A DNA stretch of 64,000 nt. Source: Paenochrobactrum pullorum (GTDB lineage Bacteria; Pseudomonadota; Alphaproteobacteria; Rhizobiales; Rhizobiaceae). This document shows positions 50,409 to 59,799 of the stretch, piece by piece (the first letter of the stretch is position 1; each line of letters begins with the position of its first letter). The notes below the pieces were generated by a model. That model saw only the letters and a list, made by a program, of their open reading frames with translations, did no database searches and was not told the origin of the DNA. The stretch spans positions 930,001 to 994,000 of the forward strand of contig NZ_JBHEEH010000001.1 in the NCBI RefSeq assembly GCF_041929845.1. The letters run 5' to 3'. The position numbers and the translations under genes are program-made.

Positions 50409-51062
50409 ATGAGCCTTACGCTTAATCGCAGGCATGTTATGTCTCTTGCAGGTGCTGCTGCCACAGGACTGGCTCTTTCCGGCAATGTTGCTTTTGCCCA
50501 GTCGCGCGCGGCTGAAGGCTCCGTGGATGCAGCTAAAGTTGCCGAACCGGGCAAGTTGAAAGAAATGATTTACGGCAAGGAAGATGCACCGGTCACGATC
50601 GTTGAATATGCATCTTTGACATGCCCGCATTGCGCTGATTTCACCCTCAATACATTCCCGAAAATCAAAGAAAAATATATTGATACCGGTAAAGCACGCC
50701 TGATTTTCCGCGAATTTCCTTTTGACCCGCGTGCAACAGCTGCTTTCATGCTGGCACGTTGCGCACCGGAAGAGCGTTATTTCCCGATGGTAAATGTGTT
50801 TTTCCAGCAGCTCCAACAGTGGGCGATGGCACAGGATGGTGAAGCTGCATTGTTGCAGATTGCCAAGCTTGCAGGCTTTACCCAGGAAAGCTTCCAGGCT
50901 TGCCTGACCAATCAGGAACTTCTGGATGATATTAACGGTGTTCGTGAACGTGGTTCATCTTACGGCGTTAATGCCACCCCGACCTTCTTTATCAATGGCC
51001 AAAAATATGCCGGTTCGCTTTCTGTCGATGACATGTCAGCCATCATTGATAAGTTGCTTTAA
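50409..51062 (+). CDS. DsbA-family thiol:disulfide oxidoreductase
   Basis: A 217-residue exported thioredoxin-fold protein. The signal (LNRRHVMSLAGAAATGLALS) contains a twin arginine, so Tat export is possible. The active site CPHC lies at 72-75 (SLTCPHCADFTLNTF), and the cis-Pro loop is in GVNATPTFFINGQKY. A catalytic CPHC is like DsbA/DsbG oxidases; alphaproteobacterial versions make or isomerise periplasmic disulfides. ATG 50409 follows GGA at nine bases; ATG 50400 is alternative. Its product may oxidise envelope proteins such as the CSS-EAL sensor, which is speculation. Confidence 0.92.
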   Translation: MSLTLNRRHVMSLAGAAATGLALSGNVAFAQSRAAEGSVDAAKVAEPGKLKEMIYGKEDAPVTIVEYASLTCPHCADFTLNTFPKIKEKYIDTGKARLIFREFPFDPRATAAFMLARCAPEERYFPMVNVFFQQLQQWAMAQDGEAALLQIAKLAGFTQESFQACLTNQELLDDINGVRERGSSYGVNATPTFFINGQKYAGSLSVDDMSAIIDKLL

Positions 51063-51097
51063 ACCTTATTCGACCAATCTATTTGGTTTGCAAAATT

Positions 51098-51124
51098 GCG
51101 GGCACCATCAGGTGTCCGCTTTTT
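51098..51124 (+). terminator. intrinsic terminator after dsbA
   Basis: GCGGGCACC (51098-51106) pairs with GGTGTCCGC (51111-51119), one wobble, followed by five T. It separates dsbA from smc, although the smc start is only 36 bases away, so smc needs its own promoter or read-through. Confidence 0.75.
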
Positions 51125-51160
51125 GTGCTTTAATAACACGACTTGGAAAAGAGTGACCCG

Positions 51161-54100
51161 ATGCGCTTTTCCAAACTCCGCCTGCTTGGATTTAAATCTT
51201 TTGTCGAACCGATGGAGTTCATCATTGAAACCGGTTTGACTGGTGTCGTTGGTCCCAATGGTTGCGGAAAATCTAATTTAGTGGAAGCATTGCGCTGGGT
51301 AATGGGAGAAAACTCTTATAAAAACATGCGTGCTTCTGGCATGGATGATGTAATTTTTTCAGGATCCGGATCACGGCCTGCCAGAAACTCTGCCGAAGTT
51401 ACATTATTTCTGGATAATAGTGACCGCACTGCACCGCCCCATTATAATGATGCGGATGAGCTGCAGGTTTCACGTCGTATCGAGCGTGAGGCAGGCTCGG
51501 TGTATCGTATCAATGGCAAAGATGCGCGCGCCAAAGATGTGCAATTGTTATTTGCAGATCAGTCAACCGGCGCCCGTTCGCCTTCCATGGTCGGGCAGGG
51601 ACGTATCGGTGAACTTATTCAAGCAAAGCCGCAGGCGCGTCGCGCGCTTCTGGAAGAGGCGGCAGGAATCTCCGGCCTTTATAGCCGTCGTCATGAAGCG
51701 GAACTGCGATTACGGGCGGCTGAAGGCAATTTGGAGCGGCTTGAAGATGTTGTCGGTGAGCTGGCTTCGCAGATTGAAAGCCTGAAACGTCAGGCGCGAC
51801 AGGCAAATCGCTTTAAAAACCTATCTGCTGATATTCGTAAGCTTGAAGCGACACTTTTGCATTTGCGCTGGTCCGCAGCCAAGGCACAAGAGGCGGAAGC
51901 GCAGTCTACATTGGCTGATGCCACTATTTCTGTAGGAGATAAAGCGCAAGCCCAGATGAATGCTGCGAAAGAGCAGGGCATTGGCGCTTATAAATTGCCG
52001 GAATTGCGTGAGCAATCGGGGCGAGCGGCTGCTGCCATGCAACGTTTGAGCCTTGCGCGCGGTCAGATGGATCAGGAAGCCGAGCGTATCCGCCAGCGCC
52101 GCTCCGACCTGATGAAGCGTTTGGAGCAGCTAGCTAGCGATCTCAAACGGGAAGAGCAATTATTGCGAGAAAACGCCGATATTCTCATGCAGCTTGAGCA
52201 AGAAGAGCAGCAATTGCATGATATAAATGTCCGCTCTTCTGAACGCGATGAAGAACTGCAATCACTGTTTGATGTGGCGGAAGAAAAGCTGCGTGAGAGT
52301 GAAACGCTTTTAGCAAGTGTCACGACAGAGCGCGCCAATGTGATGGCCGAACGCACACAAATGCAGCGTGCTTTGCAGGATTTGCGGGAGCGGCGTGATC
52401 GCTTTTTTAAACAATTGGAAAATATGCAGAGCGAGATTGGTGCGGTTGATGCTGAATTGCGGCAATTGCCATCGGTCGCTGAAAAGCAAATTGCGCTAAA
52501 GACCGTCGAAGAAGAAACCGAATTTTGTGAGGAAACCGTCTTTGAAGCTGAAGCGCGTGTTGAAGAGCTGCGTGATGCGGGCGCAGCCAGCCGTGAAGAA
52601 CTGGACAAAATTCATGGGCGTTTAAACCGGATTGAAACCGAAGCGCAAACCTTGCAAAGCATTTTGGCAGCAGGGCTGACAGGGGATTTTACTGCTGTTT
52701 TAGAGCATTTGAAAGTGCGCTCCGGCTATGAAGTGGCGCTGGGGGCTGCACTTGGGGATGCATTAACCGCAGCATTTGATGAGGATGCGCCGTCTTATTG
52801 GACGCTGGTGAACGGGCAAGTAACTGATCCGAAATTGCCGGCAGGCGTTAAGCCGCTTGCAGATTTTGTAGATGCGCCTCAACAATTGGCACGCCGTTTA
52901 AGCCAGATCGGGATTGTTAAAACCCAAGATGCAAAGCAGTTGCAGGCGCAATTGGCAGTAGGTCAGTCGTTGGTTGATCAGCAAGGCCAACTTTGGCGCT
53001 GGGATGGCTATATTGTCAAAGCAGATGCACCGACAATGGCGGCGCAACGTCTGGCACAGCAAAATCGTTTGGTTGAATTACAGATGAAAGCCATTAGCGT
53101 TAAGCGCGATGTGGATGCACAAGCGGCACGCGTTAGCGCTGATGAAAGTGCCTTGCGCGAAGCAGTGGAGGCGGAGCATATCAGCCGTGATCGCTTACGA
53201 AACATGCAAAAACAAATTCAGGAAGCGCGAGAAGCATTAAGTGCGGCGGAACGGACAACTGCACAGCTGACAAGTCGGGTATCAGCATTGCAGGATGCAA
53301 AAGAGCGCTTGCAGGAAAATCTGGAAGAAGCACAAATCCATCTCGCCGATGGTTTGGATTGGCTTGAAAAACTGCCTGCTATTGATGAGATCGAGGCGCG
53401 GCTCAATGCTGCCAATCATGCCTCACAGCAAGATCGTAATGCGCTGGCTGAAGCGCGCGCGGCCTATGATGGTTTACGCCATGAGGCGGTACTACGTGAA
53501 AACCGCTTGGCAATGATTGCGCTTGAACGCAAAAACTGGAAATCGCGCATCGAAAACGCCAATGAACAACTGGCCTCGCTTCAGGATCGCCAAGTTGAAG
53601 TGCAGGAAGAGCTGGAGATTTTAGCCGAAGCGCCGGACGAGCTGGATCGCAATTTACAAAATCTTTTATCTGAAATGAGCATTGCCGAGGCGCAAGTCAA
53701 AGAAACATCAGATAATCTGGAAGTGGCGGAAGCCGCGCAATCTGTGCTGGATAAAGCGGCTATTTTAGCCATTCAGGAATTATCCAGTGCGCGTGAAGTG
53801 CGCGCGCGTGCGGAAGAACGCTTGGCTGCTGCTGAAGAGCGCCGCAAAGAAACCGAGCAGCGTATTGCTGAAGCTTTGCAATGTCCGCCGCATGAAGCTA
53901 TCCGCCAGACGGGATTAGCCGCGGATGATCTGCTGCCGGAAGCCGAACAGCTTGAACGCCAGCTGGAGCGTTTGAAAATTGAGCGTGAGCGGCTGGGTGC
54001 GGTTAATTTGCGCGCTGATGAAGAGCAGGATGAATTATCGACGCGGCTCAATGACATTATCAGTGAGCGCGATGATATTATCGAGGCGATCAAGAAATTG

Positions 54101-54619
54101 CGCCTTGGCATTCAGAACCTGAATCGCGAAGGGCGTGAGCGTTTGCTTGCAGCTTTTTCTGTGGTCAACGCGCAGTTCCAGCGATTGTTTACGCATTTGT
54201 TTGGCGGCGGTACAGCGGAATTACAACTGATTGAATCGGATGATCCGTTGGAAGCAGGTCTGGAAATTTTGGCGCGCCCTCCGGGTAAAAAGCCGCAAAC
54301 CATGACGCTTCTGTCGGGTGGCGAGCAGGCATTGACCGCAATGGCACTGATTTTTGCGGTATTTTTGACCAATCCCGCACCGATTTGTGTGCTGGACGAA
54401 GTAGACGCACCGCTCGATGATCATAATGTCGAGCGCTATTGCAATTTGATGGATGAAATGGCGGCCTCCACGCAAACGCGTTTTGTGGTCATTACCCATA
54501 ATCCGATCACCATGGCGCGGATGAATCGGCTTTATGGTGTTACCATGGCCGAGCAGGGTGTCAGCCAGTTGGTGTCGGTTGATTTGCAGGCTGCTGAAAA
54601 GCTCATCGAGCCTGCCTAA
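51161..54619 (+). CDS. smc: chromosome segregation protein SMC
   Basis: ATPase that folds and separates chromosomes, acting as a homodimer with ScpA/ScpB. The 1152-residue product has the Walker A GPNGCGKSN (31-39), two long coiled coils with many Leu/Glu/Gln heptads, a hinge around residues 510-640, and the ABC signature LLSGGE (about 1050-1055) with Walker B ICVLDEVDAPLDDHN. ATG 51161 (MRFSKLRLLGFKSF) gives the family start; the upstream ATG 51143 lies within its leader. It ends 15 bases from the convergent lysR gene, with no obvious terminator. Confidence 0.97.
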   Translation: MRFSKLRLLGFKSFVEPMEFIIETGLTGVVGPNGCGKSNLVEALRWVMGENSYKNMRASGMDDVIFSGSGSRPARNSAEVTLFLDNSDRTAPPHYNDADELQVSRRIEREAGSVYRINGKDARAKDVQLLFADQSTGARSPSMVGQGRIGELIQAKPQARRALLEEAAGISGLYSRRHEAELRLRAAEGNLERLEDVVGELASQIESLKRQARQANRFKNLSADIRKLEATLLHLRWSAAKAQEAEAQSTLADATISVGDKAQAQMNAAKEQGIGAYKLPELREQSGRAAAAMQRLSLARGQMDQEAERIRQRRSDLMKRLEQLASDLKREEQLLRENADILMQLEQEEQQLHDINVRSSERDEELQSLFDVAEEKLRESETLLASVTTERANVMAERTQMQRALQDLRERRDRFFKQLENMQSEIGAVDAELRQLPSVAEKQIALKTVEEETEFCEETVFEAEARVEELRDAGAASREELDKIHGRLNRIETEAQTLQSILAAGLTGDFTAVLEHLKVRSGYEVALGAALGDALTAAFDEDAPSYWTLVNGQVTDPKLPAGVKPLADFVDAPQQLARRLSQIGIVKTQDAKQLQAQLAVGQSLVDQQGQLWRWDGYIVKADAPTMAAQRLAQQNRLVELQMKAISVKRDVDAQAARVSADESALREAVEAEHISRDRLRNMQKQIQEAREALSAAERTTAQLTSRVSALQDAKERLQENLEEAQIHLADGLDWLEKLPAIDEIEARLNAANHASQQDRNALAEARAAYDGLRHEAVLRENRLAMIALERKNWKSRIENANEQLASLQDRQVEVQEELEILAEAPDELDRNLQNLLSEMSIAEAQVKETSDNLEVAEAAQSVLDKAAILAIQELSSAREVRARAEERLAAAEERRKETEQRIAEALQCPPHEAIRQTGLAADDLLPEAEQLERQLERLKIERERLGAVNLRADEEQDELSTRLNDIISERDDIIEAIKKLRLGIQNLNREGRERLLAAFSVVNAQFQRLFTHLFGGGTAELQLIESDDPLEAGLEILARPPGKKPQTMTLLSGGEQALTAMALIFAVFLTNPAPICVLDEVDAPLDDHNVERYCNLMDEMAASTQTRFVVITHNPITMARMNRLYGVTMAEQGVSQLVSVDLQAAEKLIEPA

Positions 54620-54634
54620 TTTATCCCGGCTACG

Positions 54635-55543
54635 CTATTTAGAATGACGCCATGTGCTGCGTGCTGTTTTTTCAATATTATTGAGCGCATTGGAAAAGGT
54701 AGAACTCAGCAAATAGAACATGCCGAATGTCGGGCTCCAGTAATCGGTTTTCAAAGGGATACGTTTGATCAGCGGTTCAGGATTGTGCCGGTTAACGGAA
54801 GGCCTCGCATTGAAAGTCGAATAGCCTAATCCTTCTTCAATCAGACGGCGTGCCATTTCGGTGGAATTGACCATATAGCGTGTATTGGGGCGGATGTTAT
54901 GATGGTCGAAAAGCCCACTATAATAAGAGCTGGCGCCACCAAAATTAGGGAAAATGAATGGTTCATTTGCGATTTCCGCCAGTTCCAGCTCTTGCTTTTG
55001 CGCCAGCGGGTGCGCCGCATTGATGGCAATATGCACTTGGGTTGGAAAGAGTTCAACGAATTTAAGTGAAGGATGGAGGAAGTCGTTCAGGCCAAAACCG
55101 GCAATGAGCTTTCCGGTACGCACTGATTCGACCAGATTGGATGATTCAAGCTCGACAATGTTGAAACGCGAGAAAGGCACCGCATCACTTAAATTTTTGA
55201 TCAGTTCCGGCACTACCACCGCACCGGCACTACCGATTACACCAATGGTCAGTTCCTGTTCATTCTGTTTGGCAATACCTGCAACCTGATGTTCAAATTG
55301 GGCTTTGGCTTCAAACAACGGTTCGGCTAAAAGCAGGAAGCGCTGGCCTTCGGTGGTTAGTGATACACCTTTTGCGGGGGTGCGGTAGAAAAGGCGTACG
55401 CCAAGCTCCGTTTCAGCAATGGTAATGGCTTCACGGATGGAGGAGGGGGAAATGTTGATTAGCTGTGCTGTTTGGGTGATCGAGCCGATATTGGCGACAT
55501 GGCGAATATATTCAAGCTGCTTAATGCTGACGGATTTAAACAT
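54635..55543 (-). CDS. LysR family regulator
   Basis: A 302-residue transcription factor with an N-terminal winged HTH (LEYIRHVANIGSITQTAQLI, then SPSSIREAITIAETELGVRL) and a periplasmic-binding-like effector domain from about residue 95. It is divergent from the TRAP operon; LysR proteins usually control the divergent genes in response to a substrate or product, so it is the likely regulator of that operon. ATG 55543 has GGGAGGG upstream. The inducer is unknown. It overlaps no other gene and marks the left edge of the island. Confidence 0.92.
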   Translation of the reverse strand: MFKSVSIKQLEYIRHVANIGSITQTAQLINISPSSIREAITIAETELGVRLFYRTPAKGVSLTTEGQRFLLLAEPLFEAKAQFEHQVAGIAKQNEQELTIGVIGSAGAVVVPELIKNLSDAVPFSRFNIVELESSNLVESVRTGKLIAGFGLNDFLHPSLKFVELFPTQVHIAINAAHPLAQKQELELAEIANEPFIFPNFGGASSYYSGLFDHHNIRPNTRYMVNSTEMARRLIEEGLGYSTFNARPSVNRHNPEPLIKRIPLKTDYWSPTFGMFYLLSSTFSNALNNIEKTARSTWRHSK

Positions 55544-55590
55544 TTGCCCTCCCAGAAAGATCATTTAATGAACTTAATACAATAGAAAAT

Positions 55591-55615
55591 GCATTTTTTA
55601 TATGAATAAATATGC
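55591..55615. promoter_or_regulatory. candidate LysR operator
   Basis: An imperfect palindrome GCATTTTTTAT with ATAAATATGC (55591-55615) lies between the divergent lysR and dctP starts. AT-rich interrupted palindromes are the usual LysR sites. Confidence 0.35.
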
Positions 55616-55649
55616 TCTATGGTAAACCTACCTTGGGAGGGTAAGTTAT

Positions 55650-56690
55650 ATGAACAAACTACTGTCTAAAACTTTGTTTGCGGCTATTGGCCTTGCATTG
55701 TCGTCCACTGTTGCGCTGGCGGATAAAACCGAACTGACGGTTTCCAGCTGGTTGCCAATGACGCACCACATCAATGCCGGCATTTTGCAACCCTATGCAG
55801 AAAGAGTAAGTGAAGCGACCGATGGTCGTGTGAAGCTCAATTTCTTGAGTAAAGCACTGGGAGCACCAGCGGAACATTTTGAACTGGCGCGTAAGGGCAT
55901 GGCGGATATTACCTGGGGTAATTTCACCTATGAACCAAAACGTTTTGCTGTTTTCACATTGTTTGAATTGCCACTGCTCAGTTCTTCGTCAGAAGTCAGC
56001 TCTGTTGCAGCATGGAATACATTCGACAAATATATGCGCGGCAAGCTGAAGTCGCTTGATGGCGTTGAAATTTTAGGGCTTATGCAGCTTGATCCGGGCC
56101 AGATCAATATGCGCGACAAGGCCGTGTTGACCCCTGACGATCTGAAGGGCAAGAAAGTTCGTGCAGGCGGCCCTGTACAATCTGCTCTTCTTGATGCAGC
56201 CGGTGCCGTTTCCATTTCCGCGCCACAGTCAAAGTCTTATGAGCTGCTTTCCACCGGCGTTGTGGATGGTACTTTCTCCAATACAGAAGCTCTGGGTGGC
56301 TTTAAACTGTTTGAAGTTCTTAAACATCAGACAGAAGTTGATGGCGGTGCTTATAACGGCAGCTTCTTCATTGCGATGAACAAGAAGAAGTTTGACAAGC
56401 TCTCTGATGAAGACAAAGAAGCGATCATCAAAATTTCCGGTATTGAACTGTCGCGTGCTGCTGGTCAGGATTGGGATCATTCCAGTTCAGTCGGTAAAAA
56501 AGAAGCCGCTGATAATGGTATGAATTTTGTTGAGCCGACCCCTGAACTGCTCACACTGATTGACAAGGTCAAGCAAGAGCAGCAGGCTGTATGGATCGAA
56601 AGTGCCAAAGCTGCCGGTATCGAAAATCCGCAGGAAGTGATGGATTTCTTCTTCGCTGAAATCGAACGGCTGGAAAAAGAGAAGAACTGA
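55650..56690 (+). CDS. TRAP transporter substrate-binding protein (DctP type)
   Basis: A 346-residue periplasmic binding protein with a cleavable signal peptide (LFAAIGLALSSTVALA). The body has the DctP-like start KTELTVSSWLPMTHHINAGI, the central DPGQINMRDKAVLTPDDLKG and the KKVRAGGPVQSALLD motif where DctP proteins place a ligand-binding Arg. Its partners dctQ and dctM follow. Ligands of the family are organic acids or similar anions. GGGAGGG precedes ATG 55650. A hairpin after it may favour its higher expression over the membrane subunits. Confidence 0.93.
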   Translation: MNKLLSKTLFAAIGLALSSTVALADKTELTVSSWLPMTHHINAGILQPYAERVSEATDGRVKLNFLSKALGAPAEHFELARKGMADITWGNFTYEPKRFAVFTLFELPLLSSSSEVSSVAAWNTFDKYMRGKLKSLDGVEILGLMQLDPGQINMRDKAVLTPDDLKGKKVRAGGPVQSALLDAAGAVSISAPQSKSYELLSTGVVDGTFSNTEALGGFKLFEVLKHQTEVDGGAYNGSFFIAMNKKKFDKLSDEDKEAIIKISGIELSRAAGQDWDHSSSVGKKEAADNGMNFVEPTPELLTLIDKVKQEQQAVWIESAKAAGIENPQEVMDFFFAEIERLEKEKN

Positions 56691-56739
56691 GCCATAGTTC
56701 GCCTCGATCGGCACTCTAATTCTCAATGAAAAAATAAAT

Positions 56740-56777
56740 GCGGGATATGCGAAAGTTTATTTTCGCATATCTCCCGC
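56740..56777 (+). repeat. 15-bp hairpin between dctP and dctQ
   Basis: GCGGGATATGCGAAA (56740-56754) pairs with TTTCGCATATC and CCCGC (56761-56777), with one bulged T. It lacks a T run and lies just before the dctQ ribosome binding site. Such intercistronic stems often stabilise the upstream binding-protein message. Confidence 0.6.
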
Positions 56778-56788
56778 GGAGCTGTCTC

Positions 56789-57262
56789 ATGTCTATGAAA
56801 ACACTCTTTGCAAAATTGGCGGTTGTTCCGGCCTTTTTGCTGCTGATATTGGGTTTGCTGACATTTATTGACGTTACCGGACGCAATGTGTTCACAAAAC
56901 CTTTGCCCGGTTCCTTTGATATTATTTCATATCTGGTGGCTGTTGTGGTTTTCACCTCGGCACCATTTATCGCACGCTCACGCGGTCATATTGTCGTTGA
57001 TCTCCTTGATCCGCTTTATTCGCCGCGTGCCCGCCGTATCCGCGATGTAATTATCGAAATCATCTGCGGTTTCTGCATGTTGCTTCTGTGCTGGTGGATC
57101 GGCGTTTACGCTTGGGAAGCATACGAGTTTGATCGTGTGTCACAGGATATCTCAATTCCTATCTGGCCGGTTGCAGGCCTTTGCTCTGTCACGAGTTTTA
57201 TCACAGCTCTCATCCATTTCGGGCTGGCAATCAGTGATTTCTGCGGAAAGGAAAAACCATGA
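56789..57262 (+). CDS. TRAP transporter small permease (DctQ type)
   Basis: A 157-residue four-helix membrane protein that pairs with DctM. Helices at about 5-25 (FAKLAVVPAFLLLILGLLTF), 40-60, 80-100 and 120-145; the conserved FIARSRGHIVVDLL segment between them is typical of DctQ. ATG 56789 has GGAG seven bases upstream; ATG 56795 is possible. It overlaps dctM by four bases (ATGA). This is the first TRAP system in the island. Confidence 0.92.
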   Translation: MSMKTLFAKLAVVPAFLLLILGLLTFIDVTGRNVFTKPLPGSFDIISYLVAVVVFTSAPFIARSRGHIVVDLLDPLYSPRARRIRDVIIEIICGFCMLLLCWWIGVYAWEAYEFDRVSQDISIPIWPVAGLCSVTSFITALIHFGLAISDFCGKEKP

Positions 57263-58551
57263 CAGTCACGCTGATTGCATGTTTTATCGTTGTCGGGCTG
57301 GTATTTTTACGTATCCCTGTTGGCTTTGCCATGTTGCTGGTCGGTGTTCTTGGCCTTGCATATTTGCGGGATATGGATCTGGCGCTCGGTCTTCTTGGCT
57401 CCACCACAATGGAAACCGTGGTTTCTTTTGAACTATCGGTTATTCCGCTGTTTCTGTTGATGGGTAATGTCATCAACCGCGCCGATATTTCGCGCGAGCT
57501 TTATGACTGCGCCAATAAATTTGTCGCGCACCGTCCAGGTGGTCTGGCCATGGCGACCGTCATGAGCTCTGGCATTTTCAGTGCGATTTGCGGCTCATCG
57601 CTGGCAACGGTAGCAACCATTTCCAAAGTGGCACTGCCAGCCATGCGCCGTCACAATTATTCGGATGAATTGGCCGCTGGTGCGATTGCCGGTGGTGGTA
57701 CATTGGGCGCGCTCATTCCGCCGTCCGTGCTGCTCATTCTCTATGGTCTTTTGACCGAAACCAGTATTGGTCAGCTTTTTGCTGCCGGTTTCATTCCGGG
57801 TCTTGTTGGCATTGGCTTTTATCTGCTCGCCGTTAAAGTGATGGTTTGGTACAAACCTTCATTAGGGCCTGCTGCCGAGCGCTTCTCATGGGCCGAGCGC
57901 ATTAAATCCACACGCGGTATTTTCCTGCCGGTGTTGCTGTTTATTGTGGTAATCGGCGGTATTTATGCAGGCTACTTCACGCCGACAGAATCGGCCGGTA
58001 TTGGTGCAATTGCTTCTCTGGCAATTGCTTTTGGTCGCGGCAAGTTTAACCTGACCGACCTGAAAGAAGTGCTGATTGAAACAGTGCTTGTCAGTGCATC
58101 GCTGTTCTTCATCCTGATCGGTGCGCTTTACTTCTCCCATGTGGTTACTGTTTCAGGTTTTGCCGAAGATATCTTAAGCTTCCTCACCGGTATTAATGCG
58201 TCACCGATGATGATTATTTTCGGTATTATTATCATTTATCTTCTGCTCGGTTGCATTATGGACAGTATGGCAATGGTGATGCTGACTGTGCCGATTTTTG
58301 CACCATTGGTTATCAGCCTCGGTTTCCATCCGGTCTGGTTCGGTATCATCGTGGTGGTCGTTTCTGAAATCAGCTTCATCACCCCGCCAATCGGTATCAA
58401 CATTTTTGTGCTGCGTTCCAACCAGCCTGATCTGTCGATCTCGACCATCTATCGCGGTGTGACACCTTTCTGGATTTCCGACTTGTTCCGTTTGGCAGTG
58501 CTGACGATGTTCCCAATTTTGTCGCTGTGGCTGCCATCCATCTTATTTTGA
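57259..58551 (+). CDS. TRAP transporter large permease (DctM type)
   Basis: A 430-residue membrane transporter with about 12 helices, which uses a sodium or proton gradient to take up the ligand from DctP. Family motifs visible are SGIFSAICGSSLATVATISK, GGGTLGALIPPSVLLILYG and TPTESAGIGAIASLAIA. ISFITPPIGINIFVLRS near the C-terminus is also typical. It begins by overlapping dctQ and is followed at 20 bases by the amidohydrolase, so all four genes (dctP-Q-M and the hydrolase) form one operon. Confidence 0.95.
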   Translation: MTVTLIACFIVVGLVFLRIPVGFAMLLVGVLGLAYLRDMDLALGLLGSTTMETVVSFELSVIPLFLLMGNVINRADISRELYDCANKFVAHRPGGLAMATVMSSGIFSAICGSSLATVATISKVALPAMRRHNYSDELAAGAIAGGGTLGALIPPSVLLILYGLLTETSIGQLFAAGFIPGLVGIGFYLLAVKVMVWYKPSLGPAAERFSWAERIKSTRGIFLPVLLFIVVIGGIYAGYFTPTESAGIGAIASLAIAFGRGKFNLTDLKEVLIETVLVSASLFFILIGALYFSHVVTVSGFAEDILSFLTGINASPMMIIFGIIIIYLLLGCIMDSMAMVMLTVPIFAPLVISLGFHPVWFGIIVVVVSEISFITPPIGINIFVLRSNQPDLSISTIYRGVTPFWISDLFRLAVLTMFPILSLWLPSILF

Positions 58552-58570
58552 TCTGTAGGTGTCTTTTCTT

Positions 58571-59737
58571 ATGACTGTACTCGAGTATTTTAATTCCATT
58601 CATGACGACGTAACTGAATGGCGCCGCAGCCTGCATACCATGCCGGAACTTCTTTATGATTTGCCAAAAACAAGTCAGTTTGTGGCACAGAAACTGCGTG
58701 AATTCGGCGTTGATGAAATCACGGAAAATATTGCACAATCAGGTATTGTGGCGACTATTAAAGGTAAGCGTGAAGGCACAAAACGTGTTGGCCTTCGCGC
58801 TGATATGGATGCTCTGCCGATCCCTGAGCAAACCAATCTGCCTTATGCTTCCAAGCATGAAGGTTTGATGCATGCCTGTGGCCATGACGGCCACACGGCA
58901 ATGCTGCTCGGTGCTGCATGTTATTTATGTGAAAATCGCGACTTCGCCGGTTCTGTGGTGCTGATTTTTCAGCCAGCTGAAGAAACCGGTGCCGGTGGCA
59001 AGGCGATGATCGACGAAGGGCTGTTTGAAAAATGGCCGGTTGATGCAGTCTATGGTCTGCATAATCAACCTGGCATTGAAATCGGTCATTTCATCTGCCG
59101 TAAAGGGCCAATGCTGGCTTCATCGGACGAGTTCGACATTACCATTCACGGTAAAGGTGGTCATGCGGCTGCACCTCAAACGGCGATTGATCCGCTGATG
59201 GTGGCATCATCCATTTTGAGCGCGGCACAGGCAATTGTTGCGCGTAATTTGTCGCCATTTGATTCAGCCGCTTTGTCGATCACCCGGCTGGAAGCAGGTG
59301 ACAGCTACAACACCATTCCGCCTGTGGCGACAATGTCCGGTACGATCCGTACATTGAATGAAAAAGCCCGTGCGATGATGAAAGAGCGTTTAAGCCAAGT
59401 GGTTGAGCATAGTGCGGCACTGCATGGTGCAACGGCGGAGCTCAATATCAAAACCGGCTATCCTGTTTTGGATAATACCCCAGCCAACGCGGCATTTATT
59501 GCGGATGTCGCGCGCAGTATCGTACCGGCAAGTCAGGTGAATGGCGATTGCACCCCGATCCTTGCCAGCGAAGACTTTGCCTTCATGCTGCAGGAAGTGC
59601 CGGGTGCCTATATGTTGATGGGTAATGGTAGCACTGCTTCATTGCATAATGCGGCCTACGATTTCAACGATGCAGCCATTTCTTATGGCAGTGCATTTTT
59701 AGTCACCGCTGCTTTGAACACATTGAACGAAGCGTAA
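58571..59737 (+). CDS. M20 family amidohydrolase (hippurate hydrolase/aminoacylase-like)
   Basis: A 388-residue metallopeptidase that hydrolyses N-acyl amino acids or related amides in the cytoplasm. The metal site motif LMHACGHDGHTAMLLGAA and the VLIFQPAEETGAGGKAMIDEG segment (catalytic Glu) are clear, as are HGKGGHAAAPQTAIDP and NGDCTPILASEDFAFML. It is of the M20D group (HipO/IAA-amino acid hydrolase-like). Being in the TRAP operon, it probably acts on the imported compound; which acyl group is unknown. ATG 58571 has AGGTG upstream; TTG 58559 is a weaker option. Confidence 0.93.
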   Translation: MTVLEYFNSIHDDVTEWRRSLHTMPELLYDLPKTSQFVAQKLREFGVDEITENIAQSGIVATIKGKREGTKRVGLRADMDALPIPEQTNLPYASKHEGLMHACGHDGHTAMLLGAACYLCENRDFAGSVVLIFQPAEETGAGGKAMIDEGLFEKWPVDAVYGLHNQPGIEIGHFICRKGPMLASSDEFDITIHGKGGHAAAPQTAIDPLMVASSILSAAQAIVARNLSPFDSAALSITRLEAGDSYNTIPPVATMSGTIRTLNEKARAMMKERLSQVVEHSAALHGATAELNIKTGYPVLDNTPANAAFIADVARSIVPASQVNGDCTPILASEDFAFMLQEVPGAYMLMGNGSTASLHNAAYDFNDAAISYGSAFLVTAALNTLNEA

Positions 59738-59752
59738 TTTTTACAAAAAATA

Positions 59753-59790
59753 TGAGTATCACGGGTAATTTGAATGGCCTGTGATACTCA
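59753..59790. terminator. bidirectional terminator
   Basis: TGAGTATCACGGG (59753-59765) pairs with CCTGTGATACTCA (59778-59790) with one wobble. On the minus strand it is followed by TATTTTTTG, so it ends gntR well; it also lies just after the amidohydrolase on the plus strand. Confidence 0.78.
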
Positions 59791-59799
59791 GGCTCTTTG

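Noticed and set aside
52072..52608. A serine-rich 178-codon minus-strand frame
   Set aside because: Antisense of the Smc coiled coil; Glu/Ala/Leu codons read backwards give Ser/Arg/Cys runs.
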